NCBI GenBank assembly: GCA_023249255.1
Contig: JAHFCY010000086.1
Coordinates: 1-11,971, forward strand
Direction of reading: 5' to 3'
Length of the DNA stretch: 11,971 nucleotides
From: Candidatus Lindowiibacteriota bacterium
GTDB lineage: Bacteria; Lindowbacteria; 2-12-FULL-62-27
The position numbers were made by a program, and so were the translations under genes. Below are positions 6,816-11,971 of the stretch, piece by piece. The notes under the pieces were generated by a model. It did not search any database. It was given only the letters and a program-made list of their open reading frames with translations, and had not been told where the DNA came from. The stretch's first letter is position 1. Each line of letters opens with the position of its first letter.

Positions 6816-8297
6816 TGCCGGCACAGCCGCCAGGGTCTGATTGTTCCGGGCGAGATTCAAAACCCGGTGGCGATCCCCCCAGAGCCGTTTGAAGGCCTCC
6901 GTATTTTTTTGCCCCGTGGCATTGAAATCGTAATCGTAGTGGCCGTCCTTGTGGTTCATGCCGTGCGTGACGGGAACGAACTGTCCGGGTACAACCGATG
7001 CCCATCCGGATTCCCGCAGGGCGTATCCGAGCGCGACGTCCTCCATGCCGTAGAGATGATAGAGATCGGGCCGCCAGCCGCCGCAGTCGGTGAGCGCCTG
7101 CCGTTTGACCGCGAGGCAAAATGACGAAATCCAGTTGACGGGAACCGCAAGTCCCGGAAAAAGAATTTTTTGCGTCCAAGTTTCAGTTTCATCGCTTGTG
7201 TGAATCACGCCGAACGCGCCGCTTGCGCCCGCGCGCGGATGCTGGATCAGCGGCTCAAGCAGAATTTCCATCCAGCGCGGATGTTTCACCGTGACATCGT
7301 TGTCGAAAAAAATAAGCGTGCGGCCCCGGGTTTCCTTCAGGGCGGCTTCGCGTCCGCCGGCCGGGCCGGCGTTGGACGGAAGTCTCAGCGTCCGAAGGAA
7401 CGGGATTTTTTCGGCCATTCGGTTCAACGCGAAGGGCGTGATGTCCGTCGACCCGTTGTCGACAACCACGATTTCGGTGCCTTCAAGAATCGGATGATGG
7501 AGAATCGACCGGATGCATTTTTCGGTGAGGTCCCAGCGGTTCCAGGCAAGGATCACGATGGAGGCCGGCAAAACTTCGGCTGGATCAGTCTGAGGCGGCG
7601 AGCCGCGATAGAGTGATCGGATGCCGGGACTGGCGACGAGATACACAGTCAGCCAGTGGACCATGGCCTGATACAAGTAATCCGCCGGGAAGAGATCTTT
7701 GAGCCCGCGGACCCCCTGATCGTAGAGACGCTTGCGCCGTTCTTTTTCGGCCTCGGACTGGTTCAAATAGACATTTTCCAGAACGAGCGAAACGAAACTG
7801 CCGAGCGGATGGCGGTCATCAAGCATGCGGATGAGAAGGGACGGCGCAACGTCGACCCAGACACGCGTGAGGATGCGCTCGTGCGTCTCCTCGCCGAAAA
7901 CCAGCGCAACGTCGGCCATGAGCCGGCCGCAGTCGCCGACGAAGGCGATGCGCGAGCGCGGCGAGGAAAAATGCCCGCTGAGCGGAACCGTGGTAAGGAT
8001 CCGTTCAAACATTGCGCGGTCCGACTCGACGTACAGAAATGGCCTGCCGGCAAATCTCTCAACGTGGCCGAGCAATTCCTCCGGCGACGCGACGCCCCAG
8101 ACGACCGCGCCGGCGGCGCCGGCGGCGGCGGACAGACGCTGACGGCGACTTTCGGAAAAGACAGCCTCATCGACCAGAAGATCGATCACCTGACCGTTGG
8201 GCAGAGGGATCAGAAATTGAGACGAAGAACATTCCGGAAGAGGCTGGGCGCTCTGAAACGCCTCCCAGATTCCGGGGAAGCGATCATTGAGAAACAT
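6783..8297 (-). CDS. GT2-family glycosyltransferase with an uncharacterised N-terminal half
   Basis: A 504-residue protein (from ATG 8297) likely to transfer a sugar from a nucleotide-sugar donor to an envelope glycan or protein acceptor. Residues from about 245 form a GT-A domain of family GT2: ASIVILAWNRWDLTEKCI, EIVVVDNGSTD, a RLPSNAGPAGGREAAL donor-site segment, the metal-binding FFDNDV (DND about 332-334), and YGMEDVALGYAL carrying the acidic ED near 418. The N-terminal 240 residues are not confidently recognised. The pattern VVWGVASPEELLGHV, FLYVESDRAMF and IAFVGD faintly recalls the DUF115/motility accessory factor fold. No membrane segment or signal peptide is seen. A longer reading begins at GTG 8324 without a ribosome binding site; ATG 8297 has GAGGAAAA about 8 bases upstream and is preferred. 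It is the last gene of the minus-strand envelope operon, about 60 bases after the two-helix membrane protein gene. Confidence 0.85.
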   Translation of the reverse strand: MFLNDRFPGIWEAFQSAQPLPECSSSQFLIPLPNGQVIDLLVDEAVFSESRRQRLSAAAGAAGAVVWGVASPEELLGHVERFAGRPFLYVESDRAMFERILTTVPLSGHFSSPRSRIAFVGDCGRLMADVALVFGEETHERILTRVWVDVAPSLLIRMLDDRHPLGSFVSLVLENVYLNQSEAEKERRKRLYDQGVRGLKDLFPADYLYQAMVHWLTVYLVASPGIRSLYRGSPPQTDPAEVLPASIVILAWNRWDLTEKCIRSILHHPILEGTEIVVVDNGSTDITPFALNRMAEKIPFLRTLRLPSNAGPAGGREAALKETRGRTLIFFDNDVTVKHPRWMEILLEPLIQHPRAGASGAFGVIHTSDETETWTQKILFPGLAVPVNWISSFCLAVKRQALTDCGGWRPDLYHLYGMEDVALGYALRESGWASVVPGQFVPVTHGMNHKDGHYDYDFNATGQKNTEAFKRLWGDRHRVLNLARNNQTLAAVPASADRSVVAQA

Positions 8298-8356
8298 GCG
8301 GTTTTCCTCAAAGAGATTCTCCACACACTATGTATCGGCGCGGCGCGGGGGGAAGT

Positions 8357-8635
8357 TTACGCGGTGGGGGGTTTGGGCGAGGGGGAGGTGTCCACGGGCG
8401 GCGGACGGCGTCGGCGCGCGATCGCATGGGCCACCCACGCGCCAAAAAGCGCGCCGAGCGCAGGGATGCCCAGGTGCGCGAGCGTCCACATGATCGCCGC
8501 GCGCAAAGCCTGGCCGGGCGCGATCGGATCGGCGAGAGCGTTGACAAAAATCGGACCCAAGAGCGAAAGCGCCGGGAGAAAGACGGCGAGAAATCCGGCG
8601 GCGAAGAGAATCGGAACGATGAGACGGCGGGCCAT
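8357..8635 (-). CDS. Small two-helix membrane protein, unknown function
   Basis: A 92-residue protein not recognised as any named family. It opens with a positively charged MARR, followed by a hydrophobic segment at about 5-33 (LIVPILFAAGFLAVFLPALS), a polar turn containing DP, a second hydrophobic segment at about 44-72 (ALRAAIMWTLAHLGIPALGALFG), and ends with RRRRPPP and a proline-rich tail. By the positive-inside rule both ends should be cytoplasmic. Its ATG overlaps the stop of the upstream gene by one base (TGATG), so it is very likely real and translationally coupled. A helper or assembly role for the polysaccharide ligase two genes upstream is possible but rests only on position. Confidence 0.72.
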   Translation of the reverse strand: MARRLIVPILFAAGFLAVFLPALSLLGPIFVNALADPIAPGQALRAAIMWTLAHLGIPALGALFGAWVAHAIARRRRPPPVDTSPSPKPPTA

Positions 8636-9051
8636 CAGAACGGGATGCGCGCGGAATTCGGAATGCCCGTCCGATACCGCATTTCTTCGATACGGATTTG
8701 GGCGCGGACGGCCAGCAGTTTCGAATCGGACTGGGCGACGCGGCTGAAGCGGCGTTCGGCGTCGTCCAATTGTCCCCGGCGCAGGGACTCGATGCCTTTC
8801 AAATATTCCTGGTGGTCCGGATCAGCGGCCGCCGACACGAACGCCTCCGGCCGGTCAGAATAAAATGCGCCTTTGACCAGCAGGCGAAACGCGAGGTCCG
8901 TCTCGCCACGCTGATTCGCCGCTTGCGATTCGGCCAGAAGCGATTCGGCCGGAACGGCCCATGTCTGGACGGCGTGGGCGATCCAGCCGAGCGCGGCGGC
9001 AGTCAGCGTGAGAATGACGAGGAATACGATGGCGCCGGTTTTGAGATTCAT
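8635..9051 (-). CDS. Membrane-anchored small TPR-like protein
   Basis: A 138-residue protein with one N-terminal membrane anchor (about residues 6-28, TGAIVFLVILTLTAAALGWI) and a helical periplasm-facing part. The segments LLAESQAANQRGETDLAFRLLVKGAF and YLKGIESLRRGQLDDAERRFSRVAQSDSK resemble tetratricopeptide helices, suggesting protein-protein contact. ATG 9051 is chosen because it overlaps the stop of the upstream ligase gene by 4 bases (ATGA) and starts right at the membrane segment; longer readings into the ligase gene lack a family-like N-terminus. It overlaps the next gene by 1 base. The TPR-like character matches that of the upstream ligase tail, so it may extend or regulate that scaffold. 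No specific family is recognised. Confidence 0.72.
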   Translation of the reverse strand: MNLKTGAIVFLVILTLTAAALGWIAHAVQTWAVPAESLLAESQAANQRGETDLAFRLLVKGAFYSDRPEAFVSAAADPDHQEYLKGIESLRRGQLDDAERRFSRVAQSDSKLLAVRAQIRIEEMRYRTGIPNSARIPF

Positions 9052-11369
9052 GGCCGGGATTTGGCGCGCGCGGTGCGGCGCATTTCTTCGATTTTGTCCT
9101 TGAAGGACACGTTCGGATTGACCGCCAGGACTGTGTCGAAACAATCGTTCATCGAGCGGAAATCATCCACGAAATAATAATTGACGCCGAGGTTGTACAG
9201 CATTTTGGGCGAGCCTGGATTGATCTGGACGGCCTCCCGGAACGACGCCAGCGACTCGCGCAGCCGATTCTGAAAATACAGCGCGTTGCCGAGATAGTAG
9301 TGTCCCTCCGGATCGTTGGGGCGGCCGGCGATATACGTTTTGAACAGCCGTTCCGACGCGTCGTGGTTTCCGAGATGAAAGAGGATACGGCCGAGGAGGA
9401 ACACGCCGTCGATGTAGTTCGGATTGTCCCGAACGAATTGTTCGGCGGCGGGCCGCGCGAGATCGAGCCGATTCTGACTGTATAATTCAAGCGCCCGGAC
9501 GTATTCAGGCGGCCGAACGGAGCGCATCTGGGTTTCGAGAGCTTCAACGTTGTGCCGCGCACGGTCGTCATCGGGATATCGGCGGGCGATTTCGCGATAG
9601 ACTGCCGAGGCCGCGCCGCTGTCTCCGAGCGCCATGCACATGGCGGCGAGATTGTGGAAGGCGACCGGCGTCGGCACGAACGCAAGATTCGCGTAGAATT
9701 CCGAAGCTGCGCGAGGCGGATTCCGTTCGAGCGACGTCACGCCGAGATGAAAATAGACATTGGGAAAATACGGCTCAAGCGAGAGGGCATTTCGATAAGA
9801 CGCGCGAGCCGCCTCAAAATTCCCCGCCTGCTCCTCTCCCAGTCCCGTCCGGAAAAAATACTGACTCCGGGTCGGATCCTGCCCGGCCGCCCACGCATGC
9901 AGATGCTTCACCTCCTCGTAGTGCCCGGCTTTAAACTGCGGTTCCGCCACGTGGGAAATCGCGGACGCGGAATACATGGCCAATAGCGGCGCGGCAGGCA
10001 GGGCGGCAAACGCGGCCGTCAACGCGGCCATCGACCACACCCCGGCGCCGGAAGACACGTGCGCTTCTTCGGCCGGCGCTTCTTCTTTGGCCGGACGAAT
10101 CGAAACGAGGCCGAGGAGGACATAAAACAACAGGCGCGGCGCGGGCGTGTGATAGGGGAAATCAAACGCCGCCTGGCCCAGGCTTGCCGCCAACGCAAAC
10201 AGGAGCGCGATCGACCACGCCTGATCAGCCGGCCGGCCGCCGCGCGATATCCAGATCCTTGCGGCCGGCGCAAGACACGACACAACGAGGAACAAAAACG
10301 CCGCCAATCCGACGACGCCCTGATCGACGGCGATCTCAACGTAGTCGTTGTGGGCGTAATTGACGGTGAGCATGCCAAGCAGAGTTGAATCTTTGTCGGC
10401 CATCCACAATTTTGTTTTTTCAAACGAGGTTGAGAACAGGCCGGGGCCATATCCGAACCAGAAGCGATCGTTCAGAAGCGAGATCGAATACTTCCAGCTC
10501 AGAAACCGGACCGAGACGTTGAAATCTGTCGATGTCGCATAGACGTGGAGGAGGGCCGGCCCGGCCAGAACCACGATCGCACAGACGATGCCCACCACGG
10601 CGCGCTGACGGCCCGACATCGACGACCAGAATCTCGCGGCGGTCAGAACCGCCACAATCGCGGATGCGAACAGTACTCCGACGACGGCGCCGCGCGCGGC
10701 CGTAAGCCAGTTCACCCACAGTAAAAAAACGGCGAGCGCGACGCCGAACCAGCGCATGCGGCCGGGACGCAGCGCCAGAAAAATCGGCGCGGCCATCGAG
10801 AGAAGGAGATAGTGCGACACCGTATTCTGATTACCGAGTGAATCGGGGATGCCGGTATGAAAATAATCGCAGAGATAAAACAGGGCCGGAAGGACGGACC
10901 CGATGGTGATCACGCTGATGACCGGCGGAACACGCGCCGGTCCGGCCGGGCCGCGGACGTCGAAGACCGTGCGGGCAAGAGAAAAAAACGCGAGCGACGT
11001 CACGGCGTCGAGCGCGCCGGGGATGGCGGCAATACGGCTTTCGGCGGCGAAAGAACTGACGACCAGCGAAATGACGCTGACGACCAGGGCAAGATCGATC
11101 GCGTCGAGGGCGGGAGCCGGCGGCAAAGACGCGCGGTCATCCGGCTTCTGTTTGCGCGAAGTTTTGGCGTCGGGCCGGAGGCGGGCGGCCGGCCATGCGC
11201 GCAGGATGGCGGTGGCGACGTAGAGGATGGCTGCCGCCACGCCGAGGATGCGAAACAAATGCGTCTTGATTTCCAGCGTGTCGCCGGTGATGGGCGCGTT
11301 GGCAAGGGGAATGACGAAAATCGCCAGATACAGAATAAACCGGCCGGCGAGAGCCGGAATCTGCCTCAT
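9048..11369 (-). CDS. O-antigen ligase/polymerase (Wzy_C family) with C-terminal TPR repeats
   Basis: A large inner-membrane protein of 773 residues. The first 470 residues carry about ten to twelve hydrophobic segments. Between them lie the hallmarks of the O-antigen ligase/Wzy_C family: LGNQNTVSHYLL (about 179-190), a TAARGAVVG helix with the conserved arginine (224-232), and the large periplasmic loop with RFLSWKYSISLL, FGYGPGLF (306-313) and AHNDYVEIAVDQGVVGL (340-356). Such enzymes transfer lipid-linked glycans to lipid A, other acceptors or pilin-like proteins, or polymerise them. Residues about 476-755 contain several TPR units (for example EEQAGNFEAARASYRNALSLEP, HYYLGNALYFQNRLRESLASF, MLYNLGVNYYFVDDF), as in some protein O-oligosaccharyltransferases and exopolysaccharide ligases. 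The start is ATG 11369, one base into the upstream stop; GTG 11372 is an equal alternative. Whether it is ligase, polymerase or protein glycosylase cannot be decided from sequence. Confidence 0.88.
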   Translation of the reverse strand: MRQIPALAGRFILYLAIFVIPLANAPITGDTLEIKTHLFRILGVAAAILYVATAILRAWPAARLRPDAKTSRKQKPDDRASLPPAPALDAIDLALVVSVISLVVSSFAAESRIAAIPGALDAVTSLAFFSLARTVFDVRGPAGPARVPPVISVITIGSVLPALFYLCDYFHTGIPDSLGNQNTVSHYLLLSMAAPIFLALRPGRMRWFGVALAVFLLWVNWLTAARGAVVGVLFASAIVAVLTAARFWSSMSGRQRAVVGIVCAIVVLAGPALLHVYATSTDFNVSVRFLSWKYSISLLNDRFWFGYGPGLFSTSFEKTKLWMADKDSTLLGMLTVNYAHNDYVEIAVDQGVVGLAAFLFLVVSCLAPAARIWISRGGRPADQAWSIALLFALAASLGQAAFDFPYHTPAPRLLFYVLLGLVSIRPAKEEAPAEEAHVSSGAGVWSMAALTAAFAALPAAPLLAMYSASAISHVAEPQFKAGHYEEVKHLHAWAAGQDPTRSQYFFRTGLGEEQAGNFEAARASYRNALSLEPYFPNVYFHLGVTSLERNPPRAASEFYANLAFVPTPVAFHNLAAMCMALGDSGAASAVYREIARRYPDDDRARHNVEALETQMRSVRPPEYVRALELYSQNRLDLARPAAEQFVRDNPNYIDGVFLLGRILFHLGNHDASERLFKTYIAGRPNDPEGHYYLGNALYFQNRLRESLASFREAVQINPGSPKMLYNLGVNYYFVDDFRSMNDCFDTVLAVNPNVSFKDKIEEMRRTARAKSRP

Positions 11370-11800
11370 CACCGACGGGATTCCGCGGTCAGCAGATCCT
11401 CTTCAACGATGATGCCACCCTGCCGGATGCGAAACGCCCTGATCACCGGCGACGCGTCGGCCAGAGACAGGATGAGATAGACGTAGTCGGAATAAGTCGG
11501 CGTGCCGTCAGGCAACATCGCGCGGTCGACATCGGTCTGGGACGGATAGGCCTCCGAGGCCGGGTGTGAATGGTACACGCCGAGAATGGGAACGCATTCC
11601 CGATCCATTCGTTTCAAAAATTTAAAATGCTCCAGAGGCTCGAACTCGTAGCGCGTGCGCGGGTGGGCCGCGGTGTTTTTCATCGGATGGATTTGTTCGA
11701 TCACTCCGGCGAGGCCCGTGAAAAATCCGCAGGTTTCGTTCGGGACGTCCAAACGCGCGCGCTCGGTCATGGCATCGACACAATCCCGGAGGATTTTCAT
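11369..11800 (-). CDS. JAMM/MPN-type Zn-dependent isopeptidase (peptidase family M67)
   Basis: A 143-residue single-domain JAB1/MPN protein. The complete JAMM motif is present: the catalytic glutamate in NETCGFF (E22), then VYHSHPASEAYPSQTD (H77, H79, S87, D90), with the usual spacing. Enzymes of this type cleave after the C-terminal glycine of ubiquitin-like proteins; bacterial relatives process small sulfur carriers of the ThiS/MoaD kind or other peptides. The length is typical of bacterial Mec+/M67 members. ATG 11800 has GAGGAAG about 7 bases upstream and overlaps the stop of the upstream gene by 4 bases (ATGA). Its own stop overlaps the ligase start. No ThiS/MoaD-like or ThiF/E1-like gene is visible in this window, though the upstream side is cut off. 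The link with an envelope operon is unexplained. Confidence 0.9.
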   Translation of the reverse strand: MKILRDCVDAMTERARLDVPNETCGFFTGLAGVIEQIHPMKNTAAHPRTRYEFEPLEHFKFLKRMDRECVPILGVYHSHPASEAYPSQTDVDRAMLPDGTPTYSDYVYLILSLADASPVIRAFRIRQGGIIVEEDLLTAESRR

Positions 11801-11970
11801 ATATCTTCCTCGATGATCCGGATCTGCGTGTGGGACGCCGTATTTTTGATGAGGGTCAGTTCGTCCTTCAAGACAAACCGGCTGAGCAGGGATTTGGGCC
11901 GTTTGGGCAAAATCGCCACGGCAGGCTGATGCGCGAGCACGTAGGTTCGGACTTCCTCGAGAAACGGGCC
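11797..11970 (-). CDS. C-terminal fragment of an unidentified protein (weakly Usp-like), 5' end outside window
   Basis: An open frame of 57 codons ending in TGA enters from the right edge and overlaps the JAMM start by 4 bases, so it is probably the end of a real gene in the same operon. The visible part reads as helix, hydrophobic strand, basic loop, helix, strand (EEVRTYVLAHQP, AVAILPKRPKS, LLSRFVLKDELTLIKNTA, TQIRIIEED). That order and the SRF-vL core recall the C-terminal part of universal stress protein domains. The glycine-rich nucleotide-binding loop of ATP-binding Usp proteins is replaced here by PKRPKS. The assignment is tentative; another alpha/beta domain is possible. Confidence 0.55.
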   Translation of the reverse strand, partial: GPFLEEVRTYVLAHQPAVAILPKRPKSLLSRFVLKDELTLIKNTASHTQIRIIEEDI

Positions 11971-11971
11971 G

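Noticed and set aside
8084-8140. GCC/GGC trinucleotide-rich patch resembling a microsatellite
   Set aside because: It encodes the alanine/glycine-rich segment AAAGAAGA within the glycosyltransferase and is explained by GC-rich codon choice; the repeat units are irregular.
7656-8747. 363-codon open frame on the plus strand opposite the glycosyltransferase and the small membrane protein gene
   Set aside because: It runs across the boundary of two minus-strand genes and is low-complexity arginine/glycine/alanine-rich, as expected of a GC-rich shadow.
9052-9144. 31-codon N-terminal extension of the small TPR-like protein into the ligase gene
   Set aside because: It is basic and low in complexity and would place the membrane anchor internally. 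ATG 9051 gives the typical 4-base overlap and an N-terminal anchor.
10857-11480. 207-codon plus-strand frame opposite the ligase and JAMM genes
   Set aside because: The translation is a repetitive R/D/G sequence without hydrophobic core; the opposite strand encodes clear membrane helices and the JAMM motif.
1-11971. Search for CRISPR arrays, tRNA genes, insertion-sequence ends and phage or defence genes
   Set aside because: No regularly spaced direct repeats, no tRNA-like cloverleaf, and no transposase or defence-type motif were seen in any frame.

Overview
The window is about 12 kb of GC-rich bacterial chromosome with frequent GTG starts and tightly packed genes, many overlapping by 1 to 4 bases. 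It carries core housekeeping genes (primary sigma factor, primase), a squalene/hopanoid pair and an envelope-polysaccharide operon, which points to a free-living bacterium with a Gram-negative type envelope. The phylum cannot be fixed from this alone. The hpnD-hpnE pair, a Smr gene beside dnaG-rpoD, and an O-antigen ligase with a TPR tail would suit a deltaproteobacterial or deep-branching (Omnitrophota, Sumerlaeota or Planctomycetota-like) lineage, but this is only a guess.

Layout. (1) 1-1573, plus strand: the 3' end of hpnD and complete hpnE, overlapping by 4 bases. These belong to the HpnCDE route from farnesyl diphosphate to squalene, the precursor of hopanoids. (2) 1574-1761: a convergent intergenic gap with weak inverted repeats. 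(3) 1762-5907, minus strand: Smr-domain gene, then dnaG, then rpoD, a variant of the macromolecular synthesis operon without rpsU at the Smr end. A perfect 9-bp-arm palindrome lies between the Smr gene and dnaG. (4) 5908-6008: a divergent promoter region with two apparent back-to-back promoters. (5) 6009-6815, plus strand: a PHP-family histidinol-phosphatase, possibly translated from a leaderless mRNA. (6) 6783-11970, minus strand: an apparent six-gene operon. In order of transcription it holds a truncated gene entering from the right edge (weakly Usp-like), a JAMM metalloprotease, a large O-antigen ligase/polymerase with TPR repeats, a small membrane-anchored TPR-like protein, a two-helix membrane protein, and a GT2 glycosyltransferase. 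Its last gene overlaps the histidinol-phosphatase tail to tail by 33 bp.

The first five genes of the right-hand operon are linked by 1- or 4-base overlaps, which implies coupled translation. The ligase, small TPR protein, membrane protein and glycosyltransferase plausibly work together on a surface glycan or on protein glycosylation; what the JAMM protease does there is unclear. No tRNA, rRNA, CRISPR array, insertion sequence or phage gene was seen. No wholly new system is evident. The points most worth following up are the JAMM/ligase/TPR operon, the uncharacterised N-terminal half of the glycosyltransferase, and the palindrome beside dnaG.
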